Program-made: the position numbers and the translations under genes
NCBI RefSeq assembly: GCF_022682495.2
Contig: NC_071388.1
Span: forward strand, 84,693,073 to 84,757,072
Direction of reading: 5' to 3'
Source of the DNA: Desmodus rotundus
Taxonomy: Eukaryota; Chordata; Mammalia; Chiroptera; Phyllostomidae
DNA length: 64,000 bases
The notes under the pieces: model-generated
The model's database searches: none
Told to the model about the DNA's origin: nothing
Seen by the model: the letters and a program-made list of their open reading frames with translations, nothing else
Part shown: positions 41,791-53,050 of the stretch, piece by piece
Numbering within the stretch: the first letter of the stretch is position 1
How the letters are laid out: each line of letters begins with the position of its first letter

Positions 41791-43475
41791 CCCTGAATAC
41801 TGATCTAACTAAAGTTGTAACTCCCAACTATGGGGAAATTTCTGCAGTAGGGAGGGTGAGAGAGTTCAAAAAAAAAAAAAAGGCTAACTCCACACTTCCC
41901 ATGGGAAATGAATAAACTGACGTTTAAGGTTTTTTTTAAAGCACCAATATGACAATGGTGTTTGACAATAGAAAAGTACATAGACACAAACCAGCAAACC
42001 CTGTGGGAAATGCAGCAGTCAGGAGGACAGGTGGCTGGCTCCCATTCCCTAATTCCTAAGGAAATGCTTGACTCATTAAAGCACGTGTCTATGATTTTTT
42101 GTTGTTGTTGAGCATAGAAACTTAATTACAAATTTAGGAAGAGCTAATGCTGTTTATGTTTTATTATAGTATTTTCACTTGAGTTGACCTGAGTTACATT
42201 CTGTCGTATTATTGCAAACACAAAAGTAAATTAATTTTGGTATTTGCCACATACATTTGATAAATGCCTTATTGTACTTATATTTAGATGCTTTACTCTT
42301 TATAGAATATACGTTTAAGGGTTATTTATGGGCTAGCTAGCATGGGCTTGCCTTGCATGTAACAAAGCCCTTTACCTCACTAAACTCTGACCCTACCAAA
42401 GGCGGGCTAAGATCCACCTGAGGCCTTAGTAACTTCGTGAGCTACCTCAGGACGTGCTGCTGCTGCATGCGGGAGAGAAGAAGTCAGCCACGCTCACATG
42501 CGGTACAGAAATGCGTGCCAAATGTCTGTAGACACATTCTCACCTCATCATACAATTCGACATCAGATAATATTTACCAAACTTGAAAAGACTCAACGAC
42601 ACTTTACTCACTTTAACAAAACATACTGTAAAATCTTTACTTGCAGGTTTTCTAAATGATTTCCATTGCTCCTTGTTTACTGGAAGATCTGGTTCACATT
42701 TTCTTCTCTTGATTTTCAATCTCATTTGAAAATATTTTCTTTTCTTCTCACCTCATTATTTTGGTTTCTTTTTATTTTCTTCAGTTGCTTTATTATTTGT
42801 AAACACTTCACTGAGCATTTTGACACTTAGTTTGCAGGACAGATGATTGGCTGCAGTAAATTCCTTGCTGAAATTTAGGGTATGGAACTACTAAAAGATG
42901 ATGTTGTACAAGTTACTGGTGTAGAAAAGTTGAAGCCAGAGCCTTACCTGTTCTCATTACTTTCCTTTTCTCCACCCTCTCTGGTACTTACTCACTGGTC
43001 TTCCCCAGGCATTGCAACTCATTAAATTCTGCTAATCATTATATTTTTTTCTGATTAAGAAGATGATTTACTGCTTCTGTTACTTTGCCATGAAAAGGGA
43101 AACAATAATGCAAGCACTATAAAAGATCAATGAACTTAAGAGGCCAATAGGAAATAAAAGCTGTTTAAAAAGGTCAAGTATATTATCTTGTCATTAAAAG
43201 CATTTTGAAGCCATTCTAGCCCTTTCACAGAGCCCCACACAAAGCCATGTCCTTAAGGATCACCACGTAGACCACTGGGTAAAAGCTCGTTTTTCTCATA
43301 GATGTGCTGCATTTGACCCAAGGCAGAAGGTTTACCCATGTTACCTATGAATCCCAATATACCGAAAGAAAGCAACTCGGCCTTGCCAGGGCTGGTGTCA
43401 CCCTGATAAGAAGATTTTCGTTATCAGCTTGCCAAAAAAGATGACACTCTAAACAAGTTGCTTTTTTAGATATTT
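41791..43475. other. Anonymous DNA
   Basis: No gene is recognised. A small CpG-bearing patch is present at 42425-42520 ('gcatgcgggagag', 'atgcggtacag'). A 61-codon basic minus frame (42540-42725) has no recognised domain. It ends with the left target duplication of a Ves SINE. Confidence 0.45.
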
Positions 43476-43492
43476 AAGAATGCTCTTTCTTT

Positions 43493-43718
43493 GCCCTGGC
43501 TGGTGTGGCTCAGTGGATTGAGTGCTGGCCTGTGAACCACAGGGTCACAGGTTCAATTCCCAGTCAGGGCACATGCCTGGGTTGTGGGCCAGGTCACCAG
43601 TAAGGGGTGTATGAAAGGCAACCACACATTGATGTTTCTTTCCCTCTCTTTCTCCATCCTTTCTCCTCTCTCTAAAAATAAATAAATAAAGTCTTGAAAA
43701 AAAATTTTAAAAACCCCA
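43493..43718 (+). mobile_element. Ves SINE, forward
   Basis: A nearly canonical head: GCCCTGGCTGGTGTGGCTCAG with box A, then box B GGTTCAATTCC, 'cagtcagggcacatgcctggg', a CT-rich stretch and an A-rich (AAATA)n tail. Target duplications are perfect: AAGAATGCTCTTTC at 43476-43489 and 43719-43732. The exact duplication suggests a fairly recent insertion. Confidence 0.97.
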
Positions 43719-43734
43719 AAGAATGCTCTTTCAG

Positions 43735-44280
43735 TAGAGTATTCAGTAAACACAATGGTACAAGCATGTTTAACAAGAAAGATATAATAGCTATTTGCTA
43801 CCTTGTGGCATTTCTAATAGTTCCCTCATTTCCTACTGGCTTTTCCCCAGTGTGCAGTCTGGTAGCAGAGAAGTCAGCGGGCTGGTGCTTAATCAAAAAA
43901 GCAGAAATGCCAGTTTTTCCCTCTTACCACTTTAGTCAGCCAAGGGAGAGCAAATGGCTGAAGCTCAGCCAATTGAACACTCTGAATCTTCAGCAAGTGA
44001 TGCAGAGAGAACAGGATGGCAACACTTTCCTCCTTCCAGAGGCAGGGGCCTCATCAGACTCTTCCCGTGACCAGGCCAGGCCCGCAGCTGGTTTCCCAGT
44101 CCTCTGAAGTCTTCTCGGCTGCTGCAGTTACCCAGGCCAGTTCTGTGGCCTCCCCATCTCCGCCACCCTTCCTTAGTATTTCACCAGTAAACCCTCTGTT
44201 GCTTAGGTTAGCCCACATCAGTTTCTGTTGCTTAGAGTAAAAAATCCCTGAGTGATACAGAGGACATTTTGCCAGAAACC
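43735..44280 (+). mobile_element. Old LTR-like repeat, forward
   Basis: The end 'aaaccctctgttgcttaggttagcccacatcagtttctgttgcttagagtaaaaaatccctgagtgataca' matches the 3' end shared by many MaLR-type LTRs. Earlier 'ctaccttgtggcatttctaatagttccctcatttcc' fits the same repeat type. A 137-codon plus frame (43694-44107) crosses the Ves tail and this repeat and has no recognisable domain. Confidence 0.45.
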
Positions 44281-45400
44281 TGATGAAGAACATACAGTTA
44301 CCATATCCTATTTCTTATTGTATAAACTACCCTTCGTTATCACATGTGCACTGCAAAAAAAAAGTGTTATTCTGTTATTAATCTTCAGTTAGCAATAATT
44401 TTTTTGAAGCATAGAATGAACAGGATTGGAAGTAAATCACTTTTTTTCTCAGGCTGAGGCTTATTTTGCTCTGTCTTTTCAATGATGCCATGTCTCAAAT
44501 TTGTTTCTTGAGATTTGCATTAGTGGTTATTCGTGTTCTCCTTGGTATAACAAAACCACCCAATGTACTTCCGTTCAAACTGCACTGGTCTTCGGAATGA
44601 GCCTTCTTCACGCAGACTCTGGCGATCTCTGGCCCAGGGTACCTCACTCAGCGTAGACAGCCAGTGCTGAGAGGGAAGCAGCTGGTTTCTCATTCTTGTC
44701 GTTTCTCTACCTAGGAGAGTGTGGACAGGCTATTTTTCCTTTGGGACCTCAACATCCATTTCTCCAAGTGAGTTCCAGCATTTTGTGATTCTGGGATTAT
44801 GTAATTTCAACAAGGTTATTTCAATAAATATAAACATCTATAATTGCAGATTATGGATGTCAGGGGCATCCTTATATCACTCTGCATTCAGACTTTTGCT
44901 CAGCTTTGTACTAGTTTAATGTTAGTTATTTCAGGGGGAAAAGCCTATTTAATAGGTAATACTATAATTTTAGTAAATAGACATATGCAATCCCGAGTTT
45001 AATAATGATAATAATTTAATAATAATGATAATAATAACAGTGCCAAGCTACAATATTTTAATTAATGACTCCAAAATCAATTACCCTGGCTGCACAACTC
45101 AATAAATGTGTTTCTAATTGTTAAAAATTAAAACATTTCAGTGTAAACATATCCTTAAATTTGACATTTATGATTGTGAAAGTTATTTTGGCACATTTAA
45201 AAGAGTCAAGTGGTTTTACAATACTTACTAAGAAAAACAGCAATGCCTCGTCATTTCCTCAGATTTCAGTATCTTCAGGGGCTAGCTGCTTTCAACAGAT
45301 GTAGCTTTTTAGCTGTTACTTTTGATACCTTGTCTCCGCTGGTGTCAGTATAACAACATTGTTATTCCTTGATATCTCTGTTTTAGATAGTATCCATTGA
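44281..45400. other. Anonymous DNA with (TAA)-rich patch
   Basis: No gene or clear repeat. An AT-only (TAATAATGA)-type patch lies at about 44998-45040. Confidence 0.5.
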
Positions 45401-47300
45401 ATTTCCAGAACGGCAGATGAGGATTTAGCTCTCATTTGCTCACTAGGTCCCAGAGATCAACTCCCAACTCCTTTATCAGCCCACAAACATTATTGTAAAA
45501 TTACTCAGGATGCATTATTCTGTTTATTCATGTACCACTCACAGAGAAGCTGTGTATAAACCATGACTCCTTTTCCTTCTTTAAGCAACTTTTTGTTTTC
45601 TCTGTAGCTAATTGTCTTATTTGGTTGTTGGCTTTAATTTCTACACAGTGATCACTGAAAAACACCCAGACTCTCCCAGTTGCATCAGATATTCTGTTTT
45701 ATTTTCTGAGTTGCTCTTGCTGTCCAATGACTAGCTGCTACATTCCCGGTACATTCCTTCACATTAATCCTGGAGCTAGTCTTTGCCTCTTTCTCAAAGG
45801 AAAGAAAACCTCTTTATGTGGATCCCATGCTTTCCTTTTTTCTTGGTTATTCCCTCATTTTAGCACAGCATGCTTTCAGAAGTTGCCTGAGAAAAAAATG
45901 CATGAAAGGAAAAATTTTTGAACCTCTTAAAAGTGTGAAAATGTTTATACTTACCTTTGATTTGTCAGTTTGTCTAAGAATAGAAAAAGTAGAGTGAAAA
46001 TCTTTTTACGGCAGAGTTTCATTTAGTTTCATTGTCTTTCAGCTTTCGGCACTTCTCTTAAGTCCAAAGCCATCCTGTTTTCTGATCTCCACTTGTAGTC
46101 TCTCTCATCTTTCCGGAGCTTTGGAATTTTCTATGTAACCATGGTTCTGAATTTCCATTCTTAAGTGCTCTGGAATAGATCCATTATATCCACTCAATAA
46201 ATACTTAATTGACACTTTCAATTTGGAATTAATTTCCTTCTAGTTCAGAGAAATATTCTTCATTGCTTATTTAATGATTTCGTGTGCTCTGTCTTCTGTG
46301 GTCTTTCTTCATTGAACTCCTATTGCTCAACGCTGTGCCTTTTGAATTGACTCCTTCACTTTCTTACCTTTGTTTCCCCATTTAACTCTCATCTTTTTGT
46401 TGCTTTGCTCTATTTTCTGGGAGATTTCTTTGATTTTATCTTCCAATTGTTAGGCTATTTCCTTATTTTATTATACATTTAATTTTTAAATAGTTTTCTT
46501 ACTCTGAACAAACATTATATCTCTATTCTTGTTTCATGAATGCAATGTCTGTTTTTATTTTTCTGGGATTATTAATACATACATATTTAAACTTTTCTTC
46601 TCCTTGCATAATCTGTTTCTTCCTGGGCTTTTTTCTTTTTCTACGTTTGTATGTTTTGCTTTTACCATTCATGTTAAAGTCTTGAATGATGTGTCTTCTG
46701 ATGCTTTGTTGGCTATTCGTGTATTCAGTGGGGTATGGAAAATTGTTTAAAAGCTACAGGCTTGTTGAATTTGGCCTTCACTAGTGATTTGGTTATAATC
46801 TTTTGTTGGAAAACCCCGATGACAGTATCTTTTCATTAGATCTGGTCAGATTACCTAGAAAAGAACAGTGTTGCCTAAAGTTAGAAGTCTGGCTGCCAGT
46901 ATCTGGAAAGTGAATGGGAAAGGTACATGGTCAGTTTCAGTGTTCCACATACACTCGCGCTGCCCTTGTTTTGGGTGTAGCACCCTTCCCACTACTTCGC
47001 CTACTGAGACATCAGTGACTTTCCACTTTGCCTTCCCCAGAGAATAAGTCTCCAGTCTTCTGCTGAGGTGGTGGGTGGGGTCTGGACTTCCCACTGCTTA
47101 TCTCACCGACTCTTATCCAATGCCCATCTGTTTTAGTCCCACCTTTACCCTTACCCTTCAGTATCTGTATATCTGTATCTTTGCCCTTTCTTAGCTTTTA
47201 GGAATTCTAACTACAATTAGATTGTTTCTTGGCTTACCCCACTGCTTGATTAGATTTCAGTATATTTGGGGCTTCCAAATCAATTACCATTTATTCTTGT
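45401..47300 (-). mobile_element. Possible ancient LINE 5' or other old repeat, reverse
   Basis: T-rich text such as 'gtctgtttttatttttctgggattattaatac', 'tttttctacgtttgtatgttttgcttt', and 'gtctggctgccagtatctgg' reminds me of a mammal-wide old repeat (L1ME/HAL1 5' region or similar) in reverse. I cannot fix the family or the ends. The plus-strand T richness would be A richness on the element's sense strand, as in LINE coding strands. Confidence 0.3.
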
Positions 47301-48274
47301 AAATTCCACATTCCAAAAACTGTCCTTAATGTGCTTTGTTTTATACTTTTTATCTTTCTGAGTTTATGTTTTAAAATCTCTTTACTGATATTTTCCATTT
47401 GAGAAAGGCATAGCGGTGAATATAGATGGGCAATCTGTCCTGTTTACCTAGAAGTTTAAGCTTTATATATTCATTCTAATATAACTAATTTGATAGATAT
47501 ATAATATTTGTGAAACTTCTTAAATTACCACTGTTGAGCCCTCAGGTTTCAAAACACAGCATATAAAACTGTTGGTCTCTTTAAAAAGAAATGAGCTTTG
47601 GAATCATGCCCTTCTGGATGTTAACCTCTCCTGGGTATTTTCTAGAAGGATAGAAAATAACAGTTAGTGATACAGCCATTTGCAATTGCTTTCACCAGCT
47701 TTTTCCCACCTTTGAAATGGACTCAATCCCGAATCCCCTGTTTTTACTAAGCTGCAAAATAGATAAAATTAATAAATTAATAGAATTAATTTTAAATTTG
47801 ATATTTATTTGTAATTTTTACAACTATTCACAAGCATAAGTATCACCTCCATTTTACATATGAAGAAGCTGAGTCTGTGAAATAATTTTTCCAGGTTTTT
47901 CAAAATTGTATAATCTGAACATAACTAGTATGTTGTAATACTTCTCTCTAAGACACACACATACATACACATACAATTGATGTATAGGATAGTCTATAAT
48001 AAGAAACTGATAAACAGGGTCCTCAGTGGCTTCCACGTATTTGCAATTCTTTTAAAGTGAGAATTTATGAGGATCTTTAGGGAAAAGAAAAATATTTAAA
48101 AGAAACATTTAAGAAGTTTGTGTGGTAGGTAAAACAAGTTTTCTTATTTCCAACAAAATCTCCATTATCCATAAATATATGTGTTAAATTTAATATTTTT
48201 AATAAAATAATGAGGGGGGTTATTCTCAATGTTAGAACATACCAACTACATCACAGTGCACTATTCTGGAACAG
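47301..48274. other. AT-rich anonymous DNA
   Basis: A small stretch at about 47848-47895 ('cctccattttacatatgaagaagctgagtctg') looks like a MIR core in reverse. Otherwise no repeat or gene is recognised. Confidence 0.45.
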
Positions 48275-48405
48275 TTGTCAACTTACCCTTCAATCTCGGT
48301 TTCCTCATATGTGAAATGAGACTGACGCCTTTCCCATTGAACTGCTTAAAGAATTACAAGTAAACACTAAGTAAAAATTAGAAAAGTACTAGGAAGATAA
48401 CAGAT
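48275..48405 (+). mobile_element. MIR SINE, forward
   Basis: 'ttacccttcaatctcggtttcctcatatgtgaaatgagactgacgcc', 'cattgaactgcttaaagaattacaagtaaacac' follows the MIR core and tail. Confidence 0.72.
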
Positions 48406-48689
48406 TCTTCAAGATTTCTACCTTTTTTTAATGAGTGCAAATTCAAAACCATATGTGGGTTTGGGAGAAGGTGGATTCGCTACGTGTCTTCCCTCCTGTT
48501 TTTCCAAGATTCTAATGCTGGTGGGATACACTGAGTCTTAAGAGGAAGCTTTCTATTCTAATTGCAGTTTATTTCCTTGTCATCCTTTTGCTAAGAATAA
48601 CCAGAAAGAGGACTAATTTTCAGAATGTTTTATTAGTAAGAAGTGAACTAAAGTTTAACTTGTCTTAATGAATTTGCGCATCTGTAGCG

Positions 48690-48755
48690 TCTCACATACT
48701 GATAAACAGAGAGTAAGCTCTCCTTAAATATTTACTGAGTGAATGGATAAATGAA
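48690..48755 (+). mobile_element. MIR/L2 3' tail fragment, forward
   Basis: 'agtaagctctccttaaatatttactgagtgaatggataaatg' resembles the shared 'agtaggtgctcaataaatatttgttgaatgaatgaatg' tail. It is short. Confidence 0.5.
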
Positions 48756-48851
48756 AAACATTGCTCAAATTAAACCACTGTTTTTACTGGTTATGCTTTC
48801 AATTTATATTATCATTCTTTCTTAACTTTCGATCTATAGCTTATATTGCAT

Positions 48852-49147
48852 TAAGGGTAAGCAAATATTTTCTTTAAAAGGTCAGATAATAAGTATTTTA
48901 AGGTTTGTGGGCCACATGGTCTCCGTTGAAGCCACAAAACTCTGCTATCACAAGAGGAAGCAGCCATAGAAGGAACAGAAGCAAACACATAGGGCAGTAT
49001 TCCAACAAAACACTGAAATGTGAAGTTTATGTAATTTTTACGTGTCACAAAATATTCTTCTTTTGATTTTTTAATCATTTAAAGATTTAAAATCATTTAT
49101 TTAGCTTACAAGCTGTTCCAAAGCCCGAGGTGGCCAAATATGGCAAA
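48852..49147 (+). mobile_element. hAT-type non-autonomous transposon ('ttctgtaaagggcc' group), copy 2
   Basis: 'ggtaagcaaatattttctttaaaaggtcagataataagtattttaaggtttgtgggccacatggtctccgtt', 'acaaaactctgctatcacaag', 'aagcagccatag', and 'gtattccaacaaaac' match the same family as 38653-38860. The right end 'gaggtggccaaatatggcaaac' follows an AT-rich insertion at about 49030-49110. Confidence 0.82.
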
Positions 49148-51594
49148 CAGACAGTAGTTTGTCCTCCCTCTATTAAGGCACGGTTCTCTGTTTAACAGCT
49201 GGTAGAGAAAGTCAGGTGATTAATTCCTTCCAGTTGTCTGCATAGCCATTTAGCAAATGTAAGATATCTTTGTCAGAAGTTACAGTAGGACTTCTTTGCG
49301 AACTATTTTCAAGAAGACAAGTGTGGTAAACTTGAGATCCCGTTTGCTCAGGTATTATGGTTTCCATGTTATGACAATGATGTGTATTCACACATTTTGC
49401 TCATCATTCAAAGTTCTCGCAAGTTTCAGAAAACAAATGAACAAGCAATTATTATTTCAATTCTTTCACTTGACTCAAAATCTTAATCATCTCCGACTCT
49501 TCCCTCTCCTTGCATTTCCCCCCAGCTCTCAGAGCTGATCAATTCTTAAATCTTGACAGGTTTTTTTTTTTTTCTTCAATTCCTAGATGTCTTCTTTTCT
49601 ATTCCCATTCACAGCCTAGCTCAGGAACCTCATCAATGATTATATTTTGTGAAATAAACATTGTATATACTCTATTTCTCTGCTGTCAATCACCTGTCTC
49701 TATAATCCTCTGAACTGTGAAGACGATACAACTAGGGACTCTCATTAGAAAAGCTGACGCACGATCTTACTCGTGACAAGGACAGGCACAGGGCATTTGT
49801 CAAAATTGCAAAACAACCAGCTTAGAAATAGGTACAGAGAAAATAGTTTTCAGTGCCGTGAGTCATGGCAGAAAACAAATTGCATGGCTAGGTCACATTT
49901 AGCCTGAACTACTTATTCACAGAATTTGCAACCGAGCAATTGAAAAAGAGAGAAAGATCAAGTGGCAGGCAAAAACGACTAGCTGCAGGATCAGAAAGAA
50001 TCTGTCAGTCATGTCTCTGTTTTCACACTTCGTGGCATGTAGAAGTCTTCCGATTGGTTCTGAGTCAGACATTGATATTCAGGTACCAGGATATTACTTT
50101 TAAAATTTCTGCTACACGGATTTCTTGAACTTCACCAAAATGAGTAAGTATTATTAGATGTGAATTAATGTGCAACCAGCAACTTTTTCAGTTCCCAATC
50201 CAAAAGAGTACATTATTTCTTTTCAATTTTCTGTTTGCAGTCATAAATGAAACACGAGTTAAATGTCAGGAACAGAAGTCATGGAAGGCTGTCAGATGAC
50301 TCCTGGGCAGACCAGACATCCGTGTAGCCCAGACACAGCTTCCCAAGCCTATAAGAAGAAGTTAAATGTTCAAGGCAACTGACCACAGTTTGAAATTTCC
50401 CTGTCTCTAAACAACAGTTGGTTTGATCTTTCTTTGACAAGGCCCTAAACTCAAGAATTCTCCATTGCCAATCTTGATTCTCATCTCTGGACCTTCTAGA
50501 TTCTGTGTTTATGGATCATCTTTCTGTCTGGGAACCTTGACTTTATACAGTGGATTGTTGTTCAGTTTTCCTCTTTGCCTCCGGACAAATTTCTTATACT
50601 CCTTAAGCGGCCCAAATAATTAAATCTCCCCCACCTGCTCTGTGCCACTTCAAGCCCAGACCTGCAGTTATAATCTTTCCCCAAAAAACCCAAAGGGAAG
50701 AGACACTATATCACAGAATGAAACGTTTGTAGAAACCACATGTTGGATTTCATTTGCTTGATGACTACCCAGTGAGAAGCCAAGAGGAAAAGCTGGAAAC
50801 CTGCCTGACACTATTGATTTCTTTGATAGTACGAATGACGCTTATTAATCAGACTGCCAGACAACTCAGTTCTAGGGATCTCACATCAAAGGTGACAGAA
50901 CTAATATTCAAACAAATGGTTGTCTTTGAATGAATAGGTATGGGCTTACTTTTATTTTCTTGCCTGAAGTTTTAGTGTTTCCTAGCTGTATTATTTTTTG
51001 AAGAAAATTATTTTAAAAGATACAAAAATGATCAGAACTTATTTGAATATTGAGCTAAACACAACAAAATGATATCTAAAGTAAGATGTAAAAAGTACTT
51101 CATTTGTGTTTTATTTTTTAAAAACCTGTCATAAAAATATGAAACAGTGAAGACAGCTTGTCCGGGACAGACAAGCTGTTGAAGGGACAGACGTATCAGC
51201 TGTAGCACATGGAAAAAATAGTGGGATCCTGTAGGTGCACAAGCTGACTTGATAACAACAGAGAATTGATGATCATAGGCAGAATAAATAGAAATATAGC
51301 TTCCAAATAAAAGAAACAATAAGACCATTAAAGATTATACCTAAATATTTCCATGCTAAGACATATTTGAATATGAATATAAATATAGTATGAATTTTAT
51401 TAATGATTAAAAAATCAACTTAAGGTTACACCAAAATGTATTTCACCTTTCAGATGACCAAGATCAAAGAGTCTGATATTGCAAAGTTCCCGTGAAGGAG
51501 TGGTGGAATCACTCATACAATTTTTATGGGTTTAAATTTCTAATACTTTTAAAGAGAAAGATTCAGTATCTACCAAATTTATAAACATACCTAC
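49148..51594. other. Anonymous DNA
   Basis: About 2.4 kb with no gene and no repeat I can name. A T-run lies at 49560-49573. A 98-codon minus frame (51032-51328) has no recognisable domain. The part at 50300-50700 is somewhat C-richer and may be an unrecognised LTR. Confidence 0.4.
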
Positions 51595-51990
51595 CCATTG
51601 TGGCGACCTGTGCTGTTATTCGACATATTTGCTCCCCTCCCCTCTGAAGAGAGAATTATACATCCATACACGCTGAGGGCAGGCTTGACCATGTGACCTT
51701 CATAATGAACTGTGAGTAGAGGTGACATGCATTGTTCCCAAGCAGACTTTAAGAGCTATCATTTGGTTAAGCATGTCTTCTTTTTCTTCTGCCAAAAACC
51801 TTCTATATGCTGGAAGGGATCCTGCAGCTTAGGTCTTGGAACACAGGTGATGTAGAAAAGAGCCAAAGCATCCTGCCATAGAGATGTGACATGAGTGAGA
51901 GAGAAATTGGTGCTGCGGTAACCTGCCCAGAATTTGACATCATTTGTTATTACGACATAATTTAGTCTAAGATGACAGAAACAGTGTTTT
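51595..51990 (+). mobile_element. Old MaLR-type LTR, forward
   Basis: 'ggcttgaccatgtgacctt', 'tgagtagaggtgacatgcattgttcccaagcagactttaagagc', 'agcatgtcttctttttcttctgcc', and 'atttgacatcatttgttattacgacataatttagtctaagatgacagaaac' follow a mammal-wide LTR ending in 'tttgttactgcagcataatttagcctatcctgactgataca'. Confidence 0.72.
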
Positions 51991-51994
51991 ACTC

Positions 51995-52465
51995 GGTGAT
52001 TCTACTTATTGGAATTTATCCTATAGTTATAATCATGAATGTATACAATGATAGATGATAGATGGATAGATAGATGTTATTACATATAATAACAAATGAT
52101 CAGAAACAACCTAAATATTCATCAATAGAGAAATGGCTAAATAAAGTATGATTCAATCACATAAAATATGATGGAGCTGCAAAAAAAAAGGGTAAGAAAG
52201 CTTTTATGTATTAATATGGATTGATCTCACACATGTACTCTAAATTATGAAAATAGGAAAACAAAAAATATAGATATATGTTTGTACAAAGACTATTTCT
52301 GAAAAGTCACATAAACTTGCCTCTGTTTAGGAAAACTGGATGACAGATGAGTAAGTTTGCAAGGGTGAACTTTTACTCATATCCTTTTGTGTGTTTAAAA
52401 TTTGGAATGTTACTAAATGTGTATTATAATTCAAAAGTAAAATAAAATTGTAAACAATAATTAAA
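51995..52465 (+). mobile_element. L1M(E-type) 3' end, forward
   Basis: 'attggaatttatcctatagttataatcatgaatgt', 'cagaaacaacctaaatattcatcaatagagaaatggctaaataaagtatg', 'gtttgtacaaagactatttctg', and an A-rich end ('gtaaaataaaattgtaaacaataattaaaaaaac') follow an old L1 3'UTR. Confidence 0.85.
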
Positions 52466-52639
52466 AAAACAAAGGTACGTATTTGAATAGATCATACTTG
52501 GATTTTAGAGTTCTGTTCCTCCTAATAATTCTATACTTTAATCAGCCCTGCTTTCATTTAAACACATTACCTTTCCACTTTAGCTACTAAATAACTCTAA
52601 CTATTTATTATGTTCGAGCTGCATTCCATGGCATTGTGA

Positions 52640-53050
52640 AGTGTTGTCTTACCAACATAACTGTCTTGGATTTTTCACTTTCCCCAGACTGTGGCAAACA
52701 CAGTCGCTTCCCTACCTAGAACTGCTGGATTGGTGCGCCCATACCGCAGCCACTGTGAGTGTCGGCTGGTAATGACTCACATCTGTAGCCTCATCTGGAG
52801 AACTGTCTTTGGCCAACAGAAGCTGTCTTACCCTGGGAGGTTATGGCACCCTTCCCAGAGGACGTTTACAGCCAGAGCTGACTGATACAAGAGTTAAAAG
52901 ATGCTCAGCTCTCATGCATCAAGATGAAACAACTTTGGGGTACCATTCATGCTCCAGAGCTCCCCATGGAATCAGGAGCTGAAATAACTGAAAGCTTCTT
53001 CCCCTGCCCTGCCCTGATTTCTTTACATCCTTGCCAGTTTCTTCTGATAA
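52640..53050 (+). other. GC-richer block, repeat-like but unassigned
   Basis: The text 'tcttaccctgggaggttatggca', 'gacgtttacagccagagctgactgata', 'ttggggtaccattcatgctccagagctcccca' has the even, low-AT feel of a repeat consensus or an old processed transcript. I cannot name it. Open frames of 64 and 70 codons are featureless. Confidence 0.3.

Noticed and set aside
43493..43560. tRNA gene (box A and box B present)
   Set aside because: These are the tRNA-derived promoter parts of a Ves SINE. The body, A tail and target duplications show a SINE, not a tRNA gene.
43694..44107. 137-codon plus-strand frame as a gene
   Set aside because: It starts in the A-rich tail of a Ves SINE and runs into an old LTR-like repeat. 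No recognised domain.
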